Origin: Vanessa cardui
Lineage: Eukaryota; Arthropoda; Insecta; Lepidoptera; Nymphalidae
DNA: 64,000 bases
Direction of reading: 5' to 3'
Assembly (NCBI RefSeq): GCF_905220365.1
Contig: NC_061126.1
Location: 12,834,001 to 12,898,000, forward strand
Position 1 is the stretch's first letter, and each line of letters starts with the position of its first letter. Below, piece by piece: positions 12,060 through 23,879 of this stretch. The notes beneath the pieces are model-generated. The model had not been told where the DNA came from. It did no database searches and saw only the letters and a program-made list of their open reading frames with translations. Position numbers and translations under genes: made by a program.

Positions 12060-12700
12060 TGCTGGTATTACCTACTGATAGGTTACAAAAGTGATTTGAA
12101 TCATACATATCTTAATGCAAGTTCAAAATTTGTAGCTATAGCCATAGTGAATGTGATACAGTCCCTATATTCTTTCACAGTTTTATCTGGTGTACCTCAA
12201 GGGTCAATTCATAGACCTTTGGTATTCAATACTTTTAATGATAGCATTGTCATCTTGAAGAGCTTAATAACGTATGCAAATCGAATACAAATTATTAAAG
12301 CATAGCCAGTCACATATATCATATAGTGATCATATATGTATATTCAAAGCGACCTTGAAAGACTCACTGAATTGTGGGAGTTACACATTACAATTGTTCT
12401 TGTATCTACAAAAAAATATGATATTACATTTATAAATACATAATTATGTTGACCGTTACTTCCTACTGGATAATATTATCATAAAAGTGCAAAGAATAAG
12501 GGATAAAGGCGTAATTTTAGACAAAATAATGCATCTGTTGGTTCACGTCACTGTAACAATGATGTAATTAATGCAGCTTTATCTTGCCGATAAAAACTGC
12601 TAGACATGATGTTCCTATACAAACTTTTAATAACTACATCAACTCCCCTTATCAGGTATTCAAGGTTTATATTATATACCTTTCAGAATATCCACCACCA
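12060..12700 (+). pseudogene. LINE reverse-transcriptase relic (Jockey/CR1-like)
   Basis: At 12178-12240 the frame reads VLSGVPQGSIHRPLVFNTFN, the RT motif usually written SGVPQGSxLGPLLFxIFxND. The YADD region that should follow is decayed. Further on, QSDLERLTELWELHI at about 12342, then IRDKGVILDK at about 12496 and DMMFLYKLLITTSTP at about 12604 match, in order, the post-RT blocks of jockey-like LINEs (LQSDLxxLxxW, IRDLGVILD, D-x-x-FLYKLLNNxINSP). Many stops and shifts make it a dead relic inside the sidestep intron. Its family differs from LINE-X and LINE-D. Confidence 0.7.
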
Positions 12701-15169
12701 TCAAACAATTTTTAAATGCCTTTAAACTACTAATTGTATGTTTGTACATACATTTAGTTACCTTTTAAAAATTCAAGGATTTGATAAACGAATATACAAA
12801 AAGCTCAAGCACTCTAAAGCTCTATTAGAGAACAATAAGTGTAGAAGATTAATTTATTAAAATTATCGTTACTACAACAAAATCAACTATTTTACTATAA
12901 ACAAAAATTGTAATTACAATTCAGTATTTTTTTTTTGTTTATCATTTTTCACGGACTTTATATTATTTTTTTTTAGATATTTGAATTGTAAACGAAGTAG
13001 TGCCGACAATATTAAAATATTACGTAATATGTTTGAAGTCATGCATTAATTATAATTATCTGTGATATATGTCATACGCCCTTATAAAAATAACTTTCTG
13101 ACATAATTCCGGTCATCACTTAAAACTATAATCATAATTCTTATCAATAATATCTTAGAACAATAATTTGATTTTTAATCTTATTAAAGTTTAATCTTTT
13201 ACAGGTCGCAATTAACACTTATCCTTACAACACAAACAGTTTTGTGGTCACAAAACCGTAGCAGACTGAAAAACTAGTGAAGTTAAAAATGAAAGTAGTC
13301 AGAATTAGTAGGTAGTCTTCTGTAAGAAATCTTAATGCCATATAATGTAGCAGGTAAATAAAAAATTCTATACTGTAAAAACAATATAATGCTGTTAAAT
13401 ATTATGACGGAAAAGGGAAAATTATACCAACATTTTAAAGGATTAATACACCTAATATACCTATAAATAAGTCATCCATAAAGCTGAAACTAGTAGTTAC
13501 TTACTAAAGCGTCATCAATCAAAATCGATGGAGCCAGAGTAATGCCCAATACCCAATATTATATAAATTCGTCATAATCCGTCATTGCTACGTGTGTATT
13601 ACCAATATATGAACTGGAAAGGTTTTCACGGTTGTATCGTATTTGATTTAACAGCTACATGCACTTTGATTGAAAGTGGATTGATTAATATCACAATACA
13701 TACTTTCTAACTCGAACAGAGACAAAGATGTACATAATTCAATATTACAATTTTTTTTTTGCGTGAAATATTAAAATAGTACTTTTTAAAAGTAGAACAT
13801 ACTAATAATTTCTTTGTATAATATTATGAATTTTTGATAATTTATGTTGTATTCAGTTACACCTTCCTTTTTTGCTCATGATTCGAATATATCCTGATGG
13901 TTCTTTTCATGATGGCACTCTTTTCACTTTAAAAATATAATATAGCACTAATTAATACTTAATTTTAATTTAGGGTAACACAGGCAAATTCGTTGCAATT
14001 TTTTTTTAAATATTTTTATCGATAAGTCTTAGACATAAAATATTAAGTAAGAGACTGATCTTTTTCACGAGAAGATGTTGAAAGACTTAAATTGTTACGT
14101 TTTTGCTGTAAGTATATAAAGTCCTAACACATAGAGCGTTTTTTTTAAACGTATTCTGTTCAAGAACTTACTAAATGTAAATTAATGTTATCTATTATTT
14201 TTTTTATGATAGCATACAAATTAAGATTTATTTGAAACTAATAAAGGGCAGGAGAGTTTTTCAGCGAAGACCGTGTTTCAGCTAACTTGAGAAAGTATAT
14301 TCTTCGCCCAAGTTGAGAGACGAGGAATACAGCTGATAGTACTTGGAAACAAAGAACAGAAAAATGTCCTCATTTGGCTTTAAGGGACATTTAGATATGA
14401 CCCATGCCCAGTTGTACAAACATGAAAGTTTTAGATTTTGTTAATAGTTTTAAAATTTTGATTATACTCACACGAAATAGTTCGGATCAGCGATTATTCT
14501 GTGACATTTATTTGTTCCGACTACATTGATGTGTACAACTAAATTTTTACCCTCAATATCGATATTAAAATCCATAACGATTAATCTTGTTAAAAAAATA
14601 TTTCATACTGATTGACATTGTTCCATTTTTTACAACATAAAATATTCATCATTCGGATTTATTCGCAGTAGTAATTTTAACCAACATTTTTTTTATGTAT
14701 GTAAATTGTATGAAATTATTAAACGTGAATCTTATTTCACGAAGAAAAACGAGAGATATCGAAGCACTATTCGATATTTCGAAGTTCATAATCTCGTCTT
14801 TTCTTCTTGATATTTATTTTTAAACAACATTGAATTTTAGGAAAAATTGTTTTCGTCCATCGTTTATTTGAATTTCCCTGGGCATTCATCCTCGTAAAAA
14901 ATTGTATGGATGTTTAACCTTATCAAGAGGAAGCCGAGGGCATTGAAAATTTTTATTCGATTTGGATTACATTTCTTTAGGTTTATTGAATCTGAAATTT
15001 CCCATTTAATTTACGACGCTGTCTGTGTCAATATTATTTGTTAAATTATCTATTTATTGTTATGATACGAAATATGTTATTTGAAAACGACTGAAGAATA
15101 ACAAATCATTTCTATACTTTTTCTTTTTGCTAAGTGTCACAGCAGAAATTAGATATACGTAATCATTCT

Positions 15170-15336
15170 TTGTTCCGGTTTGAAGGGTAAGTGGGCTAGT
15201 TTATCTACGGGCACAATTACATAGCATAACACCTTAGTTCTCAAGATATGTGGCGCATTGGCGATGCTAGAATCGTTAAAACTTAGCACCAATGCTTATG
15301 GGCAGTTTCGACCACTTACTAAATGGGTTTGATGTT
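15170..15336 (+). repeat. Rep-C copy, middle and 3' part
   Basis: GTTCCGGTTTGAAGGGTAAG, CTACGGGCACAA, TTAGTTCTCAAG, GTGGCGCATTGGCGATG and GACCACTTACTAAATGGG appear in the Rep-C order. It lacks the 5' third and the CCATAAA tail. Confidence 0.7.
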
Positions 15337-15668
15337 ACGTCATACAAAGAATTTTATAAAAAGAAGTGAATGTAAAGCACACATCAGACTGATATTAAAA
15401 TCGAAATTAGCACTGTTATATTCGTACTGATTCAAGTGTTATCAAACAATTTAATACAAAATACTGTATGTAATCTCTAGAGTAGATATAGAACACGGTT
15501 AATCGCAGATATTTGCTTAACAACGTATAATTTCAGTAGTAAACGTTTGCTATAATCGCATGGCCCGAGACACAAAGAGGCGATAATGAGCGTATTGATA
15601 TAGACTATATTAATAGCCTTCTTCATTTTGTAGCATAACTTAAGATACGTACACACTTCCGAGACGCA

Positions 15669-15915
15669 TTTTTTTTTTAATAAATAATAAATATTAAACA
15701 ACATCACATACATTACTCTGATCTCAATGTAAGTAGCTAAAGCACTTGTGTTATGGGAAATCAGATGTAACGACGGTACCACGAACACCAAGACCCGAGA
15801 TAACATAGAAAAGTAATGGTAATCTACATCGACTCAGCCGGGAATCGAACCCGGTACTTCGAAATGGCGTACTCATGAAAACCCGTGTACACACCACTCG
15901 ACCGTAAAGGTCGTC
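15669..15915 (-). mobile_element. SINE-B, near full length
   Basis: In reverse it reads the head with CGGTCGAGTGGTGTGTACAC, B box GGGTTCGATTCCCGG, then TGTTATCTCGGGTCTTGGTG, CATAACACAAGTGCTTTAGC and ATGTATGTGATGTTGTTTAA. Both Pol III boxes are recognisable. A long minus-strand ORF over this span is only a repeat translation. Confidence 0.8.
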
Positions 15916-16107
15916 AAATTTGCTTTATGATGGAATGGTATATCACTCTTAAATTGTGCATTGCGTCAGGATGTCATGGCTTATATACTTTTGATACCAA
16001 GACCTACAGTCAAATATATTAAGATATAGTTCAGTTGAAATACTACATTCCTTAAGAACATTACTCAATATTTATAATGATGCTAATCTTTATTGTATAA
16101 AGATATA

Positions 16108-16330
16108 CTAGCTGTTACTCGTGGCTTTGCTCGCTTAGAAAACATGAATACATTTACAAATTAACATAAAATATTAAATTCATGAAAACCTCTTTGCTAA
16201 CAACACTTTTTTTCTACAAAAAAAGTTATCTATTTGTGTACCAAAATTCACATAATTCGGTCTAGTAGTTTCGACGTGAAAGCGAGATAGACAAAAAGAC
16301 AGAGTTACTTTCGCATTTATAATAAGTAGA
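16108..16330 (+). repeat. Rep-F copy
   Basis: It begins ACTAGCTGTTACTCGTGGCT and ends GTTTCGACGTGAAAGCGAGA, then AGACAGAGTTACTTTCGCAT and TTATAATAAGTAG. This is the layout of the LINE or SINE 3' ends common in lepidopteran introns, possibly RTE-type. Confidence 0.65.
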
Positions 16331-16939
16331 AGTAGGTATTTATATTTAATATCAATAATAATAAAAATGATATGTAATTCAACAGAGGGTTATCATCACT
16401 ATGTAATCGAAATGTCGAATCTTAGTCGTCTCTAAATGAAATACTTGTTCGTTCAAATATTGCAATAGCCTTACGAGTTTAATGGCCGACTCAATTTTGC
16501 TTAGCTCCGCTAGTGTGTTCACTTCCTTAGTCGTATATCACTAGGGATTAGAGAGATTGTAACGTTAATATGCAATGTGAATATGCGATTCGAATATTAT
16601 AAACGGAGCTAGAATAAATGATCACGAATCTGTAATCTTAGTTGCTATCACGAGTATCTGATGTCTATAACAAATGGTAAATAATGTACATAGATTAATT
16701 CAGTTCGCCAGATTTATTATTGAGTAAATATTTAGATCGTCCTGAGATAATTCTTATCAATTTTTTTAGGATAAAAGAGAAAATTATCTATCAAATCTCT
16801 GATAAATACTACATTGTAGTTGTTTTTGACATCATCAAAAAAAAAAAAAATAGGTAAATATTAAGAAAATTATTTGATATTGCTAAATAGTGTATTTGTC
16901 GGTACCAATAAGTCAGTCAGTAAAAAGTCGCTGATTTGA

Positions 16940-17100
16940 CTTTTATAGAGGCAAAGTGCGTTGTTGGCCGGCAGATGGCGTGGCAGTTCGCAAGAACGGA
17001 ACGTCTGGGCCAGCGCAGAGTTGTCAGGGAATGTTCTAAGTCGACCAGATGATGCACTCGAAATTATCCTGCAGACCGTTTGCCTCTGTTCCCCTAAAAA
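16940..17100. other. Unexplained GC-rich island in intron
   Basis: About 160 bp around GGCCGGCAGATGGCGTGGCA stands out from the AT-rich surroundings. Frames are open on both strands (plus strand, MLAGRWRGSSQERNVWASAE; minus strand, a 50-codon frame), but neither shows a domain or paired splice sites. It may be a regulatory element, a non-coding exon or an old insertion. Confidence 0.35.
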
Positions 17101-17624
17101 CCTATTAAAGACTTCTAATAACGTTATTACGAATGTTATTGTGATTACTGAGAATATTGTACCTATAATCTGCTTAGTATGAACTCAATTAAATTATAGA
17201 CCATAGTTGTATTTGCCTTACTTCCTATACTGATAAGTCGATTGTAGTCCCAGCTTCAGATAAACCGGAACATCAAATATTTAACAATATTTAATATGGT
17301 TTACAACATTAATTTTTACAGTTTTCTTTACAATCATCCATTATCTTCCGTATTTAAACCCAGATTAACAATTTCCATCTCCCATGTATTCATTACATTT
17401 ATATAATTCTGTGACTGAACACTAACACAACAGCTAGAAGTTATAGTATAACTATTTATATATATACTAGTTATATAACTATAGTTTAATGATTATTTAT
17501 AAATATTATATTTAAAATACTTTGTAGGCTTACACGATATTATTATCATATCTGATGAGAAAGATAATTATAACCGTTAACAATCTTCTACATAACTTGT
17601 CATATACTGTAACACATAATATAA

Positions 17625-17720
17625 ATTAAAATATATATTATTCAAGCAAACTTCTACAAGCACTCGTTTGTTCGAAATGTAGATTCCAGAGAGGAAGTTT
17701 AGTAATAAGTTTTTTCCACC
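17625..17720 (-). repeat. Degenerate LINE-D 3' terminus
   Basis: TTATTCAAGCAAACTTCTAC followed by AAGCACTCGTTTG and GTAGATTCCAGAGAGG is the diverged reverse complement of the LINE-D end (TTGTAAAAGTCTACTTGAATAAAG). Confidence 0.5.
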
Positions 17721-17960
17721 ATTTCAGTTTAACAACGAAGTTTTTAAATCAACTACATTTAAATTTATATATCCTGCCTGAATGTTATCAAATACAGATC
17801 ATGCTTTTTTATCGTCTGTGTAATCTTAACTAGTTAAGACCGGTTTCGATCCGTACACAATCACCAATTTAAGAAACCACTAACCACTATTTCTGAAGGG
17901 CAAGTAAAGTGAAACCATCGTGATAATATTTAGATTATATTGGTCAAAACTAGTTTACTT

Positions 17961-18055
17961 CTAGAAACAATTAGTATTAGTTACTTTTGATGTCTAATTT
18001 AAGATGAATTCTAGAAACAAGTGGCAATACTTTGGATGTCTAATTCGAAATGAAT
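17961..18055. repeat. Two-copy tandem repeat, about 50 bp
   Basis: CTAGAAACAA (17961 and 18011) is followed in each copy by GATGTCTAATTTAAGATGAA or a close variant. The two units are diverged. Confidence 0.6.
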
Positions 18056-18394
18056 GATAATAAAAATTGTATGATTATTTTCAGCGGTGCTTAAAAGGAT
18101 TTAATTTTAAATGCCTTAGATGTGAAACTTGTTTGATTTATGTACTATTTTAATGTTTTTTTTTTTTATATTACTGTACGTTACCCGAAAATAAATAAAT
18201 AAATAAAGCTAAGTACTTTCCCTGTTTATTCATATAAAAGGTTTATTTATAAAAAATTGGTATAACGGTAAAATAGTGAACATTTGGAGTCTCGAGTCTA
18301 CTTATTTCTTTCATATATTTCAAAGCTGATAATCTTTCATGTGAAAATTAAAAATGAATAATTAATCTATTTAAAATAACAGACTAATATTCCG

Positions 18395-18485
18395 ACTGCC
18401 CTGAGAATAGCCACGAACAGAGTGGTTTGGTGGAAGCTAGTCACATCAGTAAAAGCATTTCAGGACAATCACGACCTTCTGTAAT
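18395..18485 (+). pseudogene. LINE C-terminal relic
   Basis: The frame reads ALRIATNRVVWWKLVTSVKA then FQDNHDLL and a stop. The R-x-x-W-x-x-LV pattern just before a stop is typical of the last residues of several insect LINE proteins. The fragment is short and the family is uncertain. Confidence 0.4.
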
Positions 18486-18786
18486 GAAGCATACGAAACA
18501 GAAGAATAAAATAACAGACAATCATTACATTAATTTCAAACACCAGAATAGGTGTTGAGACTAATACGACATCAAGTAATGGTCCTGCATAACATATGCG
18601 CGCCTGAGCTATTTATAAAATATGCACACACTGTTAGAATGTGATTTACCCCTGAGTCCTCGTGTCATAGGGTGAATATAATATGTTCTCTGAAAATTAC
18701 ATATTATACCGACGGACTGTATTAAGAGATTATCTATTTATTATGATTGCTATGACACATGTTTAATTTATGTGTTTCGTAAATCG

Positions 18787-18825
18787 GTCACCAGCTGGTA
18801 AGTGGTCACCATTGCCCATAGGAAT
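18787..18825 (-). repeat. Rep-C tail fragment
   Basis: GTCACCAGCTGGTAAGTGGT and CACCATTGCCCATAGG are the reverse complement of the Rep-C 3' block CCTATGGGCAATGGTGACCACTTACCA. Confidence 0.6.
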
Positions 18826-19435
18826 TGGAATCGTAATTAATTTTAACTATGGGAATAGTTTCATTCATCGCAAATTTACATTGGAAACTAAAACGCCAAC
18901 CCCTTGCCTTATACGTAGTTCTCTTAGCCTTCAAAAACAACAATACTAGCGATAAGTTTGCTTCGCGGTTGAATGTTTGAGTTAGTATTCTTCCAAATAG
19001 TTGAAGAAGTATTAAAATGTCTGTAGAAAGCTGAAGCAAATATTGAAAGGTTGAATCCAAATATATTCATGTCTTAATAGAGGAGTTATAATGTAAAGAA
19101 TGTTATTATTTTCGCCATTAAAAGGGACCTTGTCAGAGAGATGTGGAGAGGAGCTATTAAATTTTCAAAGTCACGTTTGTCGTATAAGTGGTTGGTACAT
19201 TTTTGATGTGTCAACTGAGATACATAGTAAGAGTTCTTTGTTGAGATAGCCCGACTCGAGACTGGTTTTATCTACTTATAAGTAGTGTCATGCAATAGGG
19301 AATTGTGCCCAAGCATACACTACACTGAATAGGTATGGTGAATAAGGCATGTAAACTATCGACCAATTGATATGTAGGTGAAATTGTGACAAAAAATCGC
19401 AATTAAATAATAGAGAGTACTTGAATTAAAACTGA

Positions 19436-19715
19436 GCAAAGATGGCCCAGTGGTTGAAGCGCGTAACCGATGATTTCGGTAAAAATCCAGGCAAGCAACA
19501 CTGAATTTTCATGTGCCTAATATGTGTTTAGAATTCATCTCGGTGTGAAGGAAAATATCGTAAGGAAACCTGCATCTGTATAATTTCAACAAAATTCTGC
19601 CACAATCCATAAAATCCCATTTAAGCAGCGTCGTGAAATATACTCCTAACCTTCTCAAAGGAAGAGGAGACCTTAGCCCAGAAATGGATAATTGACAGGC
19701 TGTTAATATACTTTA
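19436..19715 (+). mobile_element. SINE-A, near full length, diverged
   Basis: A box region GATGGCCCAGTGGTTGAAGC is followed by a damaged B box (GGTAAAAATCC), CCAGGCAAGCAACACTGAAT, a body with GTGTGAAGGAAAATATCGTA and the tail GAAGAGGAGACCTTAGCCCA then GACAGGCTGTTA. Loss of the B box consensus means this copy is unlikely to be transcribed. Confidence 0.8.
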
Positions 19716-20321
19716 CTATATACTTGAATTCCTAAAAAAATATTCAATAAAAATAAGTGTTTTTCCCTTTTGTCTATTATATAACTTTTTGTAAAATCCA
19801 CACTACATTCAAATTATAAATAAAGATCTGTGTGCAACATAGATTTTTTGCATGTACGTGTAGGCGTGTACAGCCTCTAAGTGGCATACATGTTAGTATT
19901 TACTTGACTTAGGATTTAATTGTGAAAGCTGTATATATGTTATGCTGTTGGTGTGTCTAAATAAATAAAATAAAATAAATAAAGATTCAAAAAATAAAAT
20001 AAATAGAGTCGTACACATTTAATAAAAAAAATATTTTCCAATATGGACTTCAATTCAGATGACAGTCAGTAATAACAGTTATTCTAATCACGTTGACAAT
20101 CGCATTGAAGAATCCGTCTCTAGTTACTGAATAAAAATAAAAAAAAAACAAAGTGGAGACGTGAAAGTATAACGAACAATTTTCATTTCACCAGGACAAC
20201 AGAAAAGCCTGAATTGAGGTTTTAATAAAGACCGCTTTAAGGACGGCAACAAATTTGACGATTGACCTTCTTAGCTGAGTAATCTCGTCCCCGTAAACCA
20301 AAAACTGGCGTAAATCTCTGC

Positions 20322-20967
20322 TAAGCCAAATTACACTTTGTTGCATTACGTTACGACTCGTTTTTGATAAGCCCTAGCTGGGGACAGTAAAATATCAGGT
20401 GAGCTTATCTTTTTCTTAATTAAGAAAATGTGGTTTTATTTTTTACCTTTGAATCAGAAATTATTTCCAATTACTGACAATAACAACGTTGGATTTTTCT
20501 TCTTTCTTATTTGTTGAATACACAACCGTGATTTATCCCCGCATTACTAATTAAAGCAAAATAACTGTTTCTTATTGGCAAATGAGTTAATAAGCTTTAG
20601 TGGGTTCCGTACTCAGAAAGACATAAAAAATCCAGCACATCTAGCTCCCGTTAATCTTAAGATTACATTTAAACATCGTTATGTAGTTATGTAGTTTTTA
20701 GTTACTCCAATGGGATGATTAAGGTCTAGCCGCATCTAAAGATTAAAAATGTAAAACAAAAAAAGTATTCTATTTTTAAAATAAAACTTTTTTTCTTATA
20801 ACAATTGATTCATATATTACTCATTGTAAATTAGTCTAAAACAAAACCTTAACATTTTACACTTTAAAATTATAGTGGCAAATTTCTATTATCATTAAAC
20901 CTTTGTTAAGCCAAATTACACTTTATAGCAATACGTTATGATTCATTTCTAATAAGCTACGGACAGT
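20322..20967. repeat. Pair of direct repeats about 60-67 bp long
   Basis: TAAGCCAAATTACACTTTGT (20322) and TAAGCCAAATTACACTTTAT (20907) each begin a related block that ends in GGACAGT (about 20388 and 20967). The spacing is 585 bp. It may be a local segmental duplication or two copies of an unnamed repeat. Confidence 0.55.
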
Positions 20968-21480
20968 TATTAAGACCTTAGTGAAAAAGAGAATGATCAA
21001 CATCATCACCCACAGCATTTCTTGACTTACTATTGATTATAACTCACTTATTCCGAAACCTTTTTAAAATAAATACGTCAACGAAATTTAAAATATATAT
21101 GCAAGTTATATAATAGGTAATATAAGGGAATAATTATTATTGTAATAAACGAATTTGTACTTGTGGATTTTTTTCCATTGATACTATCTATATAGTGATT
21201 TAAGCAAGTGTCAACATGTCATTTACAAGAGAACTAAGATGTATAATATAATATAACTATAAAGTATAATATTTAATGTTTGCTTTTAATTTTGTAATTA
21301 TATTCAACTACGAATATCTTAGAAGTTATTTTCCATCGTAAAAATCTAATTGATAAATTAAGGTTGAGTTGTAGAGAATTCACATGTTGCATTGAATCTG
21401 TGTTTTGTACTATATAGTTGCATGTTCTAAATTAAACTTAACTAAATAAAATACCATTGTTTCACAAAGCTAAAACAAGT

Positions 21481-21690
21481 ACTTGGTGGTAGGGCTTTGT
21501 GCAAGCCCGTCTGGGTACTTACCAGACGGCCGGTTACCAATCAGCAATACTAAATATTTTTGCATGCATATTAACGGTAAGTAAGCTAATTTAAGTACAG
21601 GTACAAGGGACATAAGGTTGCCAACGTTGGTGGCGCATTTATATTGTTAGGATAATGGTAACCACTTACCATCAGATAGCCCTTTTACCC
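21481..21690 (+). repeat. Rep-C copy, diverged
   Basis: It starts TTGGTGGTAGGGCTTTGTGC and AAGCCCGTCTGGGT, then after a scrambled stretch continues ACAGGTACAAGGGACATAAG, GTTGGTGGCGCAT and GGTAACCACTTACCATCAGA. An 8-bp fold-back (CCGTCTGG and CCAGACGG) replaces the normal sequence after the head. Confidence 0.75.
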
Positions 21691-21811
21691 TCAGCACATA
21701 GATGTATTTATAACGTATATAAAATATCCATATATATTGGACTACAAGTCTTAATATTAAAAAATAAATAGTAAACAAAACTCCTTAATAAAAAGTAGTA
21801 ATAAGATTTAC

Positions 21812-21974
21812 CTGTAAATGGGTACGTCATTTTTATACCAGACGACCAGCAACAGAGCGTCGGGTGGCTGCGGGGAACGCGTGTCGCAAGGCAAGGTGGC
21901 GTCGCCTCCCGACACAGCTGACAAATTGACCGCGTCCAGCGACTCCGCCCCTACACTGGAACCTGGACGCAGAC
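21812..21974 (-). CDS. Sidestep-family Ig receptor, exon for first half of Ig1
   Basis: This 163-bp exon encodes the N-terminal half of the first Ig domain. After two bases (GT) that complete a codon started upstream (phase 1), it reads LRPGSSVGAESLDAVNLSAV, then SGGDATLPCDTRSPQPPDAL and LLVVWYKNDVPIY. The last two bases, AG, join the next exon to give Ser. LPCD holds the first Ig cysteine, and WYK is the core tryptophan strand. The LPCD-x(n)-LVVWYK-x(n)-PIYSYD order is the sidestep-family signature, where usual Ig proteins have W-x-K without PIYS. Acceptor TTTCATCAACAG (AG at 21975-21976) and donor GTAAAT are both canonical. No signal peptide is in this exon, so at least one more coding exon must lie at higher coordinates or outside the window. 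Confidence 0.88.
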
Positions 21975-22925
21975 CTGTTGATGAAATATTATGTGGTCAT
22001 ATCTGCTTCATAATTTATTGTTCGCGTGAATAACGGCTACATTCTTATTTTGAAATTGCATTGTGGTAAAAAATATGACACGGGATTTAAAAACACGCAA
22101 CAGTTTAGATATAAAAATGAAATAATACTAGACTTTAGGTTAGTTATGAAAGGAAAAAGTGGTGGTTCGTATTTTGAAATATTATAAATAAATTTAATGG
22201 AACTTCAAAATTTAATTCAGCCATCTTTGAGTATTGAAAGATAATCTTCCGAGGAATAGTTGATCCATTATTTTTTTTTTTTCGTAGATAAGCTGTTTGG
22301 AGGATCTTGTCTTATATCTGGGTAGCGGTTTTAAAAAGTAACCAAAAACTATCATGGATTTATATCTGGCTTACAAAAGATATGGAAAAACTAATATATA
22401 AATACAAATTCAATATTTAAAATACGAAAAATATGGAACTAAAAATCTACTACGTCCTCTTTTGTAGTTCCGGGTAATACTAAGTGCAGGAATACCAGAA
22501 TCCAGACTATAACACAAAAAATGGATGCTAAAATCGAAAGGATATACGCCCCTGTTGCAATTTTGGAAGTTTTTTTTAATTCCTTCTTTACCCATACAAA
22601 AGCTTCATATGTAAAACGAAACGTCCCTTTCGGAACATCATTTAGATTTTGTGTATATCTTTAAAATATAGAAAAATAAAGACCAGTTTTATTAGTGAGC
22701 TTTTAAATTCTGTCATTTTGTATATTTTATTCAAACTTATCTCAAATACATGAGCTACATATTGGACATTGGTACACAGAAATTTATTCACAATAAATAA
22801 AAAAATAATGAATTAAGAATAATTTATATTAAATATAAAGATGTAAATGTTGATGTTAATTCGGATATAAAACACTTAATCTGAAAAAATCCTAACCTCT
22901 AGCACATATACCCCCTAATTTTCCC
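21975..22925. other. Intron or upstream DNA, nothing recognised
   Basis: This DNA is immediately 5' of the Ig exon on the minus strand. No signal-peptide exon with a phase-1 donor was found here. Confidence 0.5.
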
Positions 22926-22929
22926 CTCG

Positions 22930-23000
22930 ATAGGAGAATATTTGGGAAATTTCATCTAAAGCGATTTAGCGGCTTAAAGGCGTAATAAGCAGAGCTATTT
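22930..23000 (+). repeat. Degenerate Rep-F 3' fragment
   Basis: AAATTTCATCTAAAGCGATT then TAGCGGCTTAAAGGCGTAAT and AAGCAGAGCTATTTT resemble the AAATTTCATCxAATTCGGTTTAGCxGTGAAAG and CAGAGTTACTTT blocks of Rep-F. Confidence 0.4.
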
Positions 23001-23879
23001 TAACATTTAAAGTACTATTATACATTCAAAATATTTAAAAAAGAATTATATGATTATGATAAAAAGCTTCAAATATCAATAAGAGCTAAACTATATATCT
23101 TATACACGATAAAGAACACTTTAATTTGGTTGCATTTAAAAGCATATAAATCACGAACGATACGCCGGCTTACACGACAAGTTTTCAACAGTTTCACCGT
23201 GTAATGTGTTTTACGTGACAATCATATACATACAAATGATTGCGATGTTTCTCTTGTGGCGTAATAAAAATTGGTAGGATAATGAAAATTGATTGACGCA
23301 TTGATCGTGTATGTTAACAAATTAATTGGAAACACGCTTGGTATTACAATGATGGATGAAAAGCCTTCGTTAAAAGTATCATTTTTTTGCATTCAATACT
23401 ATTTTTATCGGCTTTTAACAGTCCTATTGGATAGAAGAGAAATGGCTTTAACTCAACACTGGTACATTTACTGACTATTATTTTGACTATATTGTAATCC
23501 GAGTCTTCATCGATTGGCTTCCACGAAGATTATTATTAGACATCTGACGTCAATAACGAAAATGAAAATTAATAATAATATATTTTTTGATAGCAAAATA
23601 TTTAATTTATAAATAGGAGAGTCTTCTAAGATTGAATAAACTTTTTGGTCTTTTTGGTTAAATTGGTCTCGTATTTCAGGATAAAGTAAAGTAGTTACTA
23701 TAAATTCTAAATGCAAAGACAACACGATTATACACTAGTATTAGGACTGGTCGTAAATTAAACTAACAGAGCTTATGCGATTCAACAAAATTTAAGGTAC
23801 CAAAGCACGCTTGGTAGGTTAATAGTACCTTCTTGCTTAATAGCCACACGGTAAATGAATTCAGAAATTTCTCATAGAA
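23001..23879. other. AT-rich non-coding DNA
   Basis: Short ORFs at 23289-23474 (plus) and 23507-23725 (minus) have no recognisable domain or splice context. No repeat was recognised. Confidence 0.4.

Larger units (their letters stand above)
9724..21811 (-). other. 12.1 kb intron splitting the Ig1 domain
   Basis: The intron has a GTAAAT donor at 21806-21811 and an AG acceptor at 9724-9725. It is phase 2 and interrupts the Ser codon of PIYS. It contains many repeats listed separately. Stretches with nothing recognised include about 9863-12055, 12705-15165, 17183-17620, 18490-18780 and 19716-20320. Confidence 0.8.

Noticed and set aside
15477..15806. 109-codon minus-strand ORF
   Set aside because: It lies inside a SINE-B copy and translates repeat sequence.
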